Assembly (NCBI GenBank): GCA_964458605.1
Contig: CAYWLS010000007.1
Span: 62,001 to 126,000, forward strand
Length of the DNA: 64,000 bases
Direction: 5' to 3'
From: JBBSNV01 sp964458605
GTDB lineage: Bacteria; Pseudomonadota; Alphaproteobacteria; Reyranellales; JAQSWP01
Part shown: piece by piece, positions 33,769 to 42,215 of the stretch
Layout: the number at the start of each line of letters is the position of its first letter
Numbering within the stretch: position 1 is the first letter of the stretch
Program-made: the position numbers and the translations under genes
The notes under the pieces: model-generated
Database searches by the model: none
Told to the model about the DNA's origin: nothing
What the model saw: the letters and a program-made list of their open reading frames with translations, nothing else

Positions 33769-34347
33769 ATGACCAAGCGAAGCACACTTGGCCGACGCGA
33801 ATTCTTTACGTTCTCAGCAACAGCATTGACTCTGGCCGCCGCGGCCAGCGTCTTCTCGACTCCGGTTTTGGCCGCCCCCGCGGTGGTCACCAAGCCCAAT
33901 CCGTTGATCAAGACCTTGAGTATGATCAACCTGAATACCGGCGAAAGCGGCACTTACACATACGCGGAAAACGGTGCGGTCGATCCCTCGGCGCTGGAAA
34001 AAATCAACTTCCTGCTGCGCGATTCCCATAACGGGGAGACCCACGACATCAGTGTCGATCTGTTGAACCTCCTGGTCAGCCTGCGGCAAAAGCTCAATAC
34101 GTCAGTGGCTTACCAAGTGGTTTGCGGGTATCGCTCGCAGGAGACCAACGAGGAACTGGCCGCTCACACGCGGGGCGTGGCCAAGAACTCCTATCATATG
34201 GATGGCATGGCGATCGATCTGCGCGTGCCCGGCCGCAATCTGCGGCAGGTGCGCGACGCGGCCGTTCGCCTGTCCCAGGGCGGCGTGGGCTTCTATCCGC
34301 GCAGCAATTTCGTCCATGTCGATGTCGGGCCGGTCCGCCGCTGGTAG
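33769..34347 (+). CDS. mepK: MepK/YcbK-type murein endopeptidase (DUF882, M15 family), Tat-exported
   Basis: A 192-residue protein with a twin-arginine signal (GRREFF, then a hydrophobic stretch ending near PVLAA). ATG 33769 has GGGGAG close upstream; ATG 33754 is an alternative. The metal-binding set of M15 peptidases is present: H143 and D150 (SYHMDGMAIDL) and H183 (VHVDVG). In E. coli MepK cleaves the 3-3 cross-links that L,D-transpeptidases make; the gene follows an LdtD homologue here too. The two enzymes would balance 3-3 cross-linking in the periplasm. Zinc dependence is from family knowledge. Confidence 0.88.
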   Translation: MTKRSTLGRREFFTFSATALTLAAAASVFSTPVLAAPAVVTKPNPLIKTLSMINLNTGESGTYTYAENGAVDPSALEKINFLLRDSHNGETHDISVDLLNLLVSLRQKLNTSVAYQVVCGYRSQETNEELAAHTRGVAKNSYHMDGMAIDLRVPGRNLRQVRDAAVRLSQGGVGFYPRSNFVHVDVGPVRRW

Positions 34348-34390
34348 GATCGACGTCGATATCGGGCAATCTGCCCACAAATTCAGCAGG

Positions 34391-34418
34391 CGGCGGGTCG
34401 ATGACCCGCCGTTTTGCG
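34391..34418 (+). terminator. Intrinsic terminator after mepK
   Basis: GGCGGGTC (34392-34399) and GACCCGCC (34403-34410) form a perfect stem with a three-base loop, extended by one outer C-G pair and followed by TTTTGCGTTT. It ends the ldtD-mepK unit. Confidence 0.8.
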
Positions 34419-34684
34419 TTTGGGATGCCGAGATGGCGGGCCGCCGGCGTGACGGCGGCGCCTTGCGGCGCAGTTCGCGGATGGGTCGGCCTGACGCCAG
34501 TTGCCGCAGGCGGCAAGACGGTGGCCCGGCGCATTGCGCCATGGCACGATGTTTGCGTTTTTCCAATCGCTTAGCCGGCCACCGGCCCTGCTGGGTCGGC
34601 GGGCTGGGGCGGAGACTGGCCGAAGACAGGCCTGAGACTGGCCGGAGCGGGCGGGAAAGCGGCGGCGGATCGGGGAGCTGGCCT
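34419..34684. other. Intergenic stretch before the ATP-grasp gene
   Basis: No gene is visible. GAGACTGGCCG occurs twice near 34610-34650, and a GGGGAG at 34672-34677 serves as ribosome binding site of the next gene. Confidence 0.5.
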
Positions 34685-36118
34685 TTGACGGATGTGAACG
34701 GCAAACGTCCCTTCGACGAGATGAGCCAGGACGGCAGTACCGCGCGCGACGCCTATCGCGGCCTGTCGGCCTGGATGCGCTACACGCCGTCCGAGATCTT
34801 CAAGCGCAAGCGCGAGGAGGCCGACGCGCTGTTCCGCCGCCTGGGCATCACCTTCGCCGTCTACAGCGAAGGCGGCGACCGCGAGCGCCTCATTCCTTTC
34901 GACATCATCCCGCGCGTGCTGTCGGCGCCGGAGTGGCAGAATCTCGCGCGCGGCCTGACGCAGCGGGTCAAGGCGCTCAACGCCTTCCTGCACGACGTCT
35001 ATCACGAGCAGGAGATCCTCAAGGCCGGCAAGGTGCCGTCCGAGCTGGTGCTGAACAACCAGCTGTTCCGCCCCGAAATGATGGGCATCGACATGCCGGG
35101 TGGCATCTATACGCATATCGCGGGCATCGACGTGGTGCGCACCGGCGAGAACGATTTCTACGTGCTGGAGGACAATCTGCGCACGCCCTCGGGCGTGTCC
35201 TACATGCTCGAAGACCGCGAGATCATGATGCGGCTGTTCCCCGAGCTGTTCGCGCAGAACCGCGTGTCGCCGGTCGGCCACTACCCCGACGAACTGCTCA
35301 AGACGCTGCGCTCGGTGGCGCCGGCCCGCGCCGGGTCGGACCCGACCGTGGTGCTGATGACGCCCGGCTCCTACAACAGCGCCTATTTCGAGCACGTCTT
35401 CCTGGCCGAGCAGATGGGCATCGAGCTGGTCGAGGGCCAGGACCTGGTGGTGCGCGACGACCAGGTGTTCATGCGCACCGCAGCGGGCCTGAAGCGGGTC
35501 GACGTGATCTACCGCCGCATCGACGACGACTTCATCGATCCCGAGGCCTTCAACCCGGATTCGGTGCTGGGCGTGCCCGGCCTGATCCGCGCCTATCGCG
35601 CCGGCAACGTGCAGCTGGCCAACGCCGTCGGCACCGGCATCGCCGACGACAAGGCGATCTACGTCTACGTGCCGGAGATGGTGCGCTTCTATCTGGGCGA
35701 GGAACCGATCCTCAACAACGTGCCGACCTATGCGCTGCGCAAGCCGGACGATCTGAAATACGTGCTGGAGCACCTGTCCGAACTGGTGGTCAAGGAAGTG
35801 CACGGCTCGGGCGGCTACGGCATGCTGGTCGGGCCGCGCGCCAGCGCCGCCGAGATCGAGACCTACAAGGCGCGCATCGTGGCCGAGCCGTCGGGCTTCA
35901 TCGCCCAGCCGACCCTGGCGCTGTCGACCTGTCCCACCTTCGTCGAGGACGGCATCGCGCCGCGCCACGTCGACCTGCGGCCCTTCGTGCTGTCCGGCAC
36001 CGATGCGGTGCGGCTGGTGCCGGGCGGGCTGACCCGCGTGGCGTTGCGCCAGGGCTCGCTGGTGGTGAATTCCAGCCAGGGCGGCGGCACCAAGGATACC
36101 TGGGTTCTGGAGGTCTGA
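34685..36118 (+). CDS. Circularly permuted ATP-grasp protein (DUF404/DUF407)
   Basis: A 477-residue cytoplasmic protein. TTG 34685 is preferred: a GGGGAG seven bases upstream is far better than anything before ATG 34721. Family marks include the VLEDNLRTPSGVSYMLE and VKEVHGSGGYGMLVGP segments (nucleotide-binding glycine loop) and RHVDLRPFVLSG near the C-terminus. These proteins are thought to form an amide or peptide-like bond, but the substrate is unknown. The alpha-E gene follows by two bases, as in most genomes. The usual transglutaminase-like and proteasome-type protease partners are absent here. Confidence 0.88.
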   Translation: MTDVNGKRPFDEMSQDGSTARDAYRGLSAWMRYTPSEIFKRKREEADALFRRLGITFAVYSEGGDRERLIPFDIIPRVLSAPEWQNLARGLTQRVKALNAFLHDVYHEQEILKAGKVPSELVLNNQLFRPEMMGIDMPGGIYTHIAGIDVVRTGENDFYVLEDNLRTPSGVSYMLEDREIMMRLFPELFAQNRVSPVGHYPDELLKTLRSVAPARAGSDPTVVLMTPGSYNSAYFEHVFLAEQMGIELVEGQDLVVRDDQVFMRTAAGLKRVDVIYRRIDDDFIDPEAFNPDSVLGVPGLIRAYRAGNVQLANAVGTGIADDKAIYVYVPEMVRFYLGEEPILNNVPTYALRKPDDLKYVLEHLSELVVKEVHGSGGYGMLVGPRASAAEIETYKARIVAEPSGFIAQPTLALSTCPTFVEDGIAPRHVDLRPFVLSGTDAVRLVPGGLTRVALRQGSLVVNSSQGGGTKDTWVLEV

Positions 36119-36120
36119 TC

Positions 36121-37068
36121 GTGCTGGCGCGGGCGGCGGACAATCTCTACTGGATGGCGCGTTACATCGAGCGCGCGGAGAACATGGCGCGCATCCTCGA
36201 CGTGTCGTATCGCATGTCGTTGCTGCCGGTCGGCACCGAGGCGCAGCGCACCCTGTGGGAGCCGGCCCTGATCATCGCCGGCGCCGACAAGCAGTTCGCC
36301 GGCAAGGGCGTGCCGGTCACGGCGCGCAACGTGATGGAGCACCTGGCGCTGGATCGCGACAATCCGTCGAGCATCTACTCCTGCATGGCGGCGGCGCGAG
36401 AGAACGCGCGCTCGATGCGGGTGCAGATCACCTCGGAAATGTGGGAGAGCATGAACGCCACCTGGCTGGAGGTGCGCGACCTGACCTACAACCGCCTCGA
36501 TGCGATGGGGCCGCGCACCTTCTTCGACTGGGTCAAGGAGCGCAGCCACCTGTTCCGCGGCGTGACTTACGGCACCATGCAGCGCGACGAGGCGTTCCGC
36601 TTCGTGCGCCTGGGCACCTTCCTGGAGCGCGCCGACTGCACCGCCCGCCTGCTCGACGTGAAGTACCACGTGCTGCTGCCGCGGCCGGAGGATGTCGGCG
36701 GCGCGCTGGACTACTACCAGTGGGGCGCGCTGCTGCGCTCGGTATCGGCGTTCCGCGCCTATCGCAACCTCTACCGCGACGTGATCAAGCCGATCCGCGT
36801 CGCCGAGCTGCTGATCCTGCGCGGCGACATGCCCCGCTCGATGCTGGCCAGCTTCAACGAGATCGTCGAGATCCTGATTTCCCTGCGCGAATCCTACAGC
36901 CGCGACTACAAATCCACCCGCCTGGCGCAGCAGATGCACTCGCGGCTGCGTTACGGGCGCATCGAGGAAGTGTTCGTGCAGGGCCTGCACGAATACCTCA
37001 CCGAGTTCATCGACGACATCATCGTGCTCAGCAACAATATCGCCCGCGATTTCATGCTGATCGAGTGA
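36121..37068 (+). CDS. Alpha-E domain protein (DUF403)
   Basis: A 315-residue, almost wholly helical protein from GTG 36121, two bases after the ATP-grasp stop. It starts LARAADNLYWMARYIERAENMARIL, the alpha-E signature, and has FLERADCTARLLDVKYH in the middle. The family always accompanies the circularly permuted ATP-grasp protein and presumably forms part of the same enzyme or tags its product. No catalytic residue is established. Translation is probably coupled to the preceding gene. Confidence 0.88.
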   Translation: MLARAADNLYWMARYIERAENMARILDVSYRMSLLPVGTEAQRTLWEPALIIAGADKQFAGKGVPVTARNVMEHLALDRDNPSSIYSCMAAARENARSMRVQITSEMWESMNATWLEVRDLTYNRLDAMGPRTFFDWVKERSHLFRGVTYGTMQRDEAFRFVRLGTFLERADCTARLLDVKYHVLLPRPEDVGGALDYYQWGALLRSVSAFRAYRNLYRDVIKPIRVAELLILRGDMPRSMLASFNEIVEILISLRESYSRDYKSTRLAQQMHSRLRYGRIEEVFVQGLHEYLTEFIDDIIVLSNNIARDFMLIE

Positions 37069-37140
37069 CGGGGCCCGCGGCTTCCAGCCGTTTGCCGGCT
37101 GTGGCAGGAATCGGAGGCGCAAAGCGGCGAGGGCGGCACC

Positions 37141-38031
37141 ATGACGCGCGAAGTCTGGCTGGAAGTGGCGTTGAACGGCCCGTGGGGGCAGGGCAACCAG
37201 CCCCACGCGCCGGTGGCGGCCGACGATATCGTGGCGCAGGCCATCGCCTGCATCGATGCCGGGGCCGCCATCGTGCATCTGCATGCCTACGACCCCGATA
37301 CCGGCCGCCAGCGCGACGCCTACGAACTCTACGCGCCGCTGATCGAGCGCATCCGCGACGCGCGCGACGCCATCGTCTATCCCACCATTCCATTCGCCGG
37401 CAGCGCCGATGCCGCCCGGCCGATGAGCGCGCAGCAGCGCTACGAGGCGGTCACCGCGCTGGCCGAGACCGAACTGGTGGAATGGATCGTGGTCGATCCC
37501 GGCTCGGTCAACCTGGCGCATTACAAGGCGCTGGCGCCCGGCGGGCGCGGCGGCTTCCTGTACGCCAACCCGGAAGACCATATCCGCCACGGCCTGGCGT
37601 TGTGCGAATACAAGAACCTGACCCCCAGCTACGCGATCTACGAGCCCGGCTTCGTGCGACTGGGCGCGGCGCTGCACCGGCTGCACAAGCGTTCGCCGCT
37701 GCCGGTCTACCGCTTCATGCTGTCGCAGGACATGGCGTTCGGCTTTCCGCCCGAGGAATATGCGCTCGATGCCTATCTCAACCTGCTGGCCGGCGAGGCC
37801 ACCGGCGCGGCCTGGATGGTGGCCGGGCTGGGCGTCGAGATCGGCCCGCTGATCGCCATGACGGTGCGCGAGGGTGGCCATGTGCGCGTCGGCCTGGAGG
37901 ATGCGCCGCTGGGCTGCCGCCAGGGCAATATCGCGCTGGTGCAGGAAGCGCGCCGCCTGATCGAGGCGGCCGGCGGCAGGCTGGCCAGCCCCGCCGCCAT
38001 CCGCCAGAGCCAGGCGAGGCCGCATGCCTGA
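37141..38031 (+). CDS. BKACE (beta-keto acid cleavage) family enzyme, DUF849
   Basis: A 296-residue TIM-barrel enzyme. AGAAIVHLHAYDPDTGR (about 40-56) carries the HxH zinc ligands, and the C-terminal GGHVRVGLEDAP is the conserved signature. BKACE enzymes condense a beta-keto acid with acetyl-CoA and split it; 3-keto-5-aminohexanoate cleavage in lysine fermentation is one member, many others act on other substrates. Substrate here is unknown. The macrodomain gene starts inside its last eight bases. Confidence 0.85.
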   Translation: MTREVWLEVALNGPWGQGNQPHAPVAADDIVAQAIACIDAGAAIVHLHAYDPDTGRQRDAYELYAPLIERIRDARDAIVYPTIPFAGSADAARPMSAQQRYEAVTALAETELVEWIVVDPGSVNLAHYKALAPGGRGGFLYANPEDHIRHGLALCEYKNLTPSYAIYEPGFVRLGAALHRLHKRSPLPVYRFMLSQDMAFGFPPEEYALDAYLNLLAGEATGAAWMVAGLGVEIGPLIAMTVREGGHVRVGLEDAPLGCRQGNIALVQEARRLIEAAGGRLASPAAIRQSQARPHA

Positions 38032-38557
38032 CCGTGCCGTCGCGAGCGTCATCGAGATCCTCCAGGGCGACATCACGCGGCTGGCGGTCGATGCCATCGT
38101 CAACGCCGCCAATGAGAGCCTGCTGGGCGGCGGCGGGGTCGATGGCGCGATCCATCGCGCCGCCGGCCCCGAGCTGCGGGCCGAGTGTCGCAGCCTGGGC
38201 GGCTGCGACACCGGCGACGCCAAGATCACCCGGGGCTATCGCCTGCCGGCGCGGCATGTGATCCACACGGTGGGGCCGATATGGCGCGGCGGCGACCGCG
38301 GCGAGCCCGAACTGCTCGCCAACTGCTACCGCCGCTCGCTCGGGCTGGCGGCGCGGCACGGGCTGCAATCGATCGCCTTTCCCGGCATCAGCACCGGCGT
38401 CTATGGCTATCCGGCCGAGCAGGCAGCGCGCATCGCCTTCGGCGAGCTGCGACGCTGGCAGGAGGAGGGGCAGGCGCCGCTGCGGCTGATCAAGGTCGCC
38501 TTCAGCGCCCCGGCGGAGACGCTCTATCGCCAGGTGCTGGCCGAACTGTCCGGTTAG
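38024..38557 (+). CDS. Macrodomain protein, O-acetyl-ADP-ribose deacetylase type
   Basis: A 177-residue macrodomain. GDITRLAVDAIVNAANESLLGGGGVDGAIHRAAG is typical of the MacroD/YmdB group that removes ADP-ribose from acidic residues or hydrolyses O-acetyl-ADP-ribose; the second loop GISTGVYGYP is also intact. It overlaps the BKACE gene by eight bases, so they are probably translated together. Its stop overlaps the convergent DUF924 gene by four bases. Confidence 0.9.
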   Translation: MPDRAVASVIEILQGDITRLAVDAIVNAANESLLGGGGVDGAIHRAAGPELRAECRSLGGCDTGDAKITRGYRLPARHVIHTVGPIWRGGDRGEPELLANCYRRSLGLAARHGLQSIAFPGISTGVYGYPAEQAARIAFGELRRWQEEGQAPLRLIKVAFSAPAETLYRQVLAELSG

Positions 38558-39123
38558 AAAGAAGAGCCCGGCTGCTTGAGGAATTCGATCTCTTCCGCAG
38601 TGCTGGGCCGGCCCAGCGCCGCATTGCGATGCGGGAAGCGGCCGAAGCGGGCGACGATGTCGCGATGCGCCACGGCGTATCGGGTCACGTTCTCGTCACC
38701 CAAGGCGGCGAACAGCGCCACCGAACGCTCCTGGTCGGCCAGCTTCTCGCTGTGCTCGAACGGCAGGTACAGGAACATGCGCTGGTAACGCGGCAATTGC
38801 CGGTCCAAACCCTGGGCGACCGCCTGCCTGGCCAGGCGCAAGGCCCGCGCATCGCCGGCAAAGGCCCTGGCCGTGCCGCGGAACAGGTTGCGCGGAAACT
38901 GGTCGAGCAGGATCACCAGCGCCAGCACGCCGTCGGCATTGTCGGCCCAGCGGTCCAGTTCGCCGGCCAAAGCCTGCTCGACCGGGGCGCCGAAGCGATG
39001 GGCGATCTGCGCATCGAAGGCGTCGTCGCGCTTGAACCACTGGTCGCGATAGGCCGGCTGGCCCTGCGCGTCGCGGTCGGCGAACCAGAAATCGAGGACC
39101 TGGCCGGCGCGCGTGTCCTGCAT
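38554..39123 (-). CDS. DUF924 family protein
   Basis: A 189-residue protein from ATG 39123. VLDFWFADRD at the N-terminus, ILLDQFPRNLFRGTARAFA in the middle and FLYLPFEHSE are the DUF924 signature, an alpha-helical fold related to TPR proteins with unknown function. It starts two bases after the GST stop and is likely co-transcribed with it. Confidence 0.85.
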   Translation of the reverse strand: MQDTRAGQVLDFWFADRDAQGQPAYRDQWFKRDDAFDAQIAHRFGAPVEQALAGELDRWADNADGVLALVILLDQFPRNLFRGTARAFAGDARALRLARQAVAQGLDRQLPRYQRMFLYLPFEHSEKLADQERSVALFAALGDENVTRYAVAHRDIVARFGRFPHRNAALGRPSTAEEIEFLKQPGSSF

Positions 39124-39125
39124 CG

Positions 39126-39803
39126 TCAGGCAGCGCCGTCGAATTCGTATTTCGGGTTGCGCCAGGGCTCTTTCAGCGCCGCCGCGGTCCATTCCTTCAT
39201 CGCCGGGCTGGACAGCACGCGATCGACATAGCTCGCCGTGTCGTTGTCCAGCCCGACCTCGTAGGTGCGCAGGCGGGTGGCGACCGGGGTGAACATGGCG
39301 TCGGCGATGGTGAAGGCGCCGAACAGATAGCCCTGGTCGAGCTTGCTGCGCTCGCCGAACTGGCGGCGGCATTCGCGCCACATCTCGACGATGCGGCGGA
39401 TGTCGGCCAAAGCCTGCACGTTGAGCTCGCGCTGCGGGAAGCGGCCGCGGATGTTCATCGGCGCCTCGCGGCGCAGCTCCATGAAACTCGAATGCATCTC
39501 GGCGCTGACCGAGCGGGCCTTGGCGCGCGCCGCCACGTCCTGCGGCCACAGCGCGGCAGCCGGGAAGGTCTCAGCCAGGTATTCGCCGATGGCCAGCGAA
39601 TCCCAGATGGTAAGTCCCTGGTGCAGCAGTACCGGCACCTTGGCGGAGGGCGAATATTCCAGGATCTGCTGGCGCGTCTCGGGCTGGTCGAGCGGCACCA
39701 CGATCTCGCGGAATTTGACGCCGGTGGCTTTCAGCATCAGCCAGGCGCGCAGCGACCAGGAGGAGTAGTTCTTGTTGCCCACCACCAGCGTGATTTCGTC
39801 CAT
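39126..39803 (-). CDS. Glutathione S-transferase family protein
   Basis: A 225-residue protein from ATG 39803 with GGGGGAAAG upstream. The N-terminal thioredoxin-like domain begins with LVVGNKNYSSWSLRAW, where a serine near residue 15 is the probable glutathione-activating residue; KVPVLLHQGLTIWDSLAIGEYL gives the conserved cis-Pro and glutathione-contact region. The C-terminal half is helical. Substrate is unknown. The gene forms a pair with DUF924. Confidence 0.85.
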   Translation of the reverse strand: MDEITLVVGNKNYSSWSLRAWLMLKATGVKFREIVVPLDQPETRQQILEYSPSAKVPVLLHQGLTIWDSLAIGEYLAETFPAAALWPQDVAARAKARSVSAEMHSSFMELRREAPMNIRGRFPQRELNVQALADIRRIVEMWRECRRQFGERSKLDQGYLFGAFTIADAMFTPVATRLRTYEVGLDNDTASYVDRVLSSPAMKEWTAAALKEPWRNPKYEFDGAA

Positions 39804-39871
39804 CTTTCCCCCGACCGGCAAACCCGGCAGAATCGAAAAAAGCCGCCGCACCATAGCAAAAGGAGCGTCCC

Positions 39872-41245
39872 TTGCCTCTGCCCTTGATCGGCCGCTCGGC
39901 CACCGCCACACCTGTCGTTCTGCTGGCACCTGCCGCCGTCAAGGCCTGGCGCAAGCGCCAACCCGCCACGGTCGAGAAATGGCTGGCCGGCACCGGTTTC
40001 GCCGGCAAGGCCGGCGACGTCGCTGTGCTGCCCGCTGGCAAGGGCGGGGTGGGGCAGGTGGTGGCGGTGCTGGCGGCGCTCGACGATCCGATCGCCCATG
40101 CCGCCGTCGCCGCCAAGGCGCCGGCCGGCGCCTATCGGCTTGCCGACAGGCTGGCGCCGGAGCAGGCCACCGCCGCGGCGATCGGCTGGGCCCAGGCGTC
40201 CTATCGCTTCACCCGCTACAAGAGCAGCAAGGCCAAGCCGGCGGCGCTGGTGTGGCCGGAGGGCGCCGACCGGGCGCTGGTCGGGGCCACGGTCGAGGCA
40301 AATTTCCTGGCGCGCGACCTGATCAACACGCCGGCTTCCGACATGGGCCCGGCCGAGCTGGCCGAGGCGGCGCAGGTGCTGGCCAGGCGCTTCGGCGCCA
40401 AGTGCAAGGTGATCGTGGGCGAGGACCTGCTGAAGCAGAACTGGCCCATGGTGCATGCGGTGGGGCGGGCCTCCGCCCGCGCGCCGCGCCTGATCGACAT
40501 GACATGGGGCCCGGCCGACGCGCCCAGGCTCACTTTGGTGGGCAAGGGCGTGTGCTTCGATTCGGGCGGGCTCGATCTGAAGCCGGCTTCGGGCATGCTG
40601 CTGATGAAGAAGGACATGGGCGGCGCGGCGCATGTGCTGGCGCTGGCTTCGATGGTGATGGCGACCAAGCTCAAGGTTCGCTTGCGCGTGCTGGTGCCGG
40701 CGGTGGAGAACAGCGTGTCGGGCAATGCCTTCCGCCCGCTCGACGTGCTGCAGACCCGAAAAGGGATCACGGTCGAGATCGGCAACACCGACGCCGAGGG
40801 CCGGCTGATCCTGGGCGACGCGCTGCACGAGGCGGCCGGCGAAAAGCCCGCGCTGCTGATCGATTGCGCCACCCTGACCGGGGCGGCGCGGGTGGCGCTG
40901 GGGCCGGAGCTGCCGGCGGTGTTCGTCAACGACGACAAGCTGGCCGATGCCCTGCTGCGCCACGGCACGGCCCGGCACGATCCGTTCTGGCGCCTGCCGC
41001 TGTGGCGCTCCTATCGCCGCTTCCTCGACAGCAAGGTGGCCGACCTGAACAATGTGGGCGGCGATTTCGGTGGCGCCATCACCGCCGCGCTGTTCCTGGA
41101 GGAGTTCGTGCCGGCCGACGTGCCGTGGATCCACATGGACGTGATGGCCTGGAACGCGGCCGACCGGCCGGGCCATCCGGCCGGCGCGGCGGCGCAGGGC
41201 TTGCGCGCGTTCTACGCGCTGGTTCGGGAGCGGCTGGGAGTCTAG
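39872..41245 (+). CDS. Leucyl aminopeptidase (M17 family)
   Basis: A 457-residue cytoplasmic metallopeptidase. TTG 39872 is the start, with AGGAG six bases upstream. The C-terminal catalytic domain has GKGVCFDSGGLDLKP and KKDMGGAA for the two metals, and NTDAEGRL with the catalytic arginine region, as in PepA and PepB. The N-terminal half is shorter and divergent, as in the PepB-like branch. It removes N-terminal residues from peptides. It is convergent with the glycosyltransferase gene, overlapping by four bases. Confidence 0.9.
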   Translation: MPLPLIGRSATATPVVLLAPAAVKAWRKRQPATVEKWLAGTGFAGKAGDVAVLPAGKGGVGQVVAVLAALDDPIAHAAVAAKAPAGAYRLADRLAPEQATAAAIGWAQASYRFTRYKSSKAKPAALVWPEGADRALVGATVEANFLARDLINTPASDMGPAELAEAAQVLARRFGAKCKVIVGEDLLKQNWPMVHAVGRASARAPRLIDMTWGPADAPRLTLVGKGVCFDSGGLDLKPASGMLLMKKDMGGAAHVLALASMVMATKLKVRLRVLVPAVENSVSGNAFRPLDVLQTRKGITVEIGNTDAEGRLILGDALHEAAGEKPALLIDCATLTGAARVALGPELPAVFVNDDKLADALLRHGTARHDPFWRLPLWRSYRRFLDSKVADLNNVGGDFGGAITAALFLEEFVPADVPWIHMDVMAWNAADRPGHPAGAAAQGLRAFYALVRERLGV

Positions 41246-42213
41246 CGCGGCCGCGGCGCAGCGCGTCGCCACGGCGCATCGCACTCGCCGCGCGTGGCGC
41301 GCCACACCCGGATCGCGCGGCGCTGGCCGTCGATCTGCGCAGCGAAGCCGGTCCACATGCCCGGCAGGCCGCGCAGCGACATGACCAGTGCCGCGGCCAG
41401 ACCCGGCGACTTGCGCGAACCGGTCGCCAGCCGCCACAGGATCGAGCGCCAGGCGCGATGCCAGGGGGTGCATTCGAGATAGCACAGGCTCATGTTGTGG
41501 TGCATGTCGCGCTGGGCTTCGTAGACGATGCCGACGCGCTGATCGGGCTCGTGCCGCACGCCGGGATGGTGATGCACCAATATGTCGGGGTCGTAGAGAA
41601 TCTCCCAGCCGGCGCGGCGCAGGGCGAAGCAGAACATCATCTCGTTGGCGAATTGGGCGCCCCGGCCCAGCAGACGGGTGTCGAAGCGCAGGCCGCCGAT
41701 AGCGGCGCGGCGGAACGACATGTTGACGCCCTTGAGCATCTCGACGCGGCGCGGCGGGCCGATGCCGACCTGGAAATTGCCAACCGTCTGGCCGTACCAG
41801 GTGGTGTAGCCGACCGCGGCGAGGCGTGGCCAGTCAGCCGGCTTGCCGTCGAAGAAACACGCGTCGCGCCCGCCCACCGCGCCCAGCGCCGGATCGGCAT
41901 AGGCCCGGACCAGCCGGTCGAGCCAGTCGGGCTGGGGAACGGCATCGTCGTCGGTCATGGCGACGATATCGCCATCGGCATGGTCGAGGCCGCGATTGAG
42001 CGCCGCCACCACGCCGGGCTGGTCGACCGTCAGTGTCTGCAGCGCCAGGCCGTCGCGGTCGAGCGCCGCCAGCGCCGCGACGGTCGCCGCATCGTCGGCG
42101 CGATGGATCACCAGCACCTGGTGGGCCGGCCGGGTCTGGCGGCGCAGCCCCTCGAGGCAGGCCAGCAACTGGTCGGGCCGGCGATAGCTAGGGACGATGA
42201 CGCTCGCCCGCAT
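41242..42213 (-). CDS. Family 2 glycosyltransferase
   Basis: A 323-residue GT2 enzyme from ATG 42213: MRASVIVPSYRRPDQLLACL at the start and metal-binding MTDDDAVPQPDWL in the middle, with HHHPGVRHEPDQRVG further on. It follows the hydroxyacid reductase gene by two bases on the same strand. The glycan it builds is unknown; no other glycan gene is adjacent. Confidence 0.85.
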   Translation of the reverse strand: MRASVIVPSYRRPDQLLACLEGLRRQTRPAHQVLVIHRADDAATVAALAALDRDGLALQTLTVDQPGVVAALNRGLDHADGDIVAMTDDDAVPQPDWLDRLVRAYADPALGAVGGRDACFFDGKPADWPRLAAVGYTTWYGQTVGNFQVGIGPPRRVEMLKGVNMSFRRAAIGGLRFDTRLLGRGAQFANEMMFCFALRRAGWEILYDPDILVHHHPGVRHEPDQRVGIVYEAQRDMHHNMSLCYLECTPWHRAWRSILWRLATGSRKSPGLAAALVMSLRGLPGMWTGFAAQIDGQRRAIRVWRATRGECDAPWRRAAPRPR

Positions 42214-42215
42214 GG

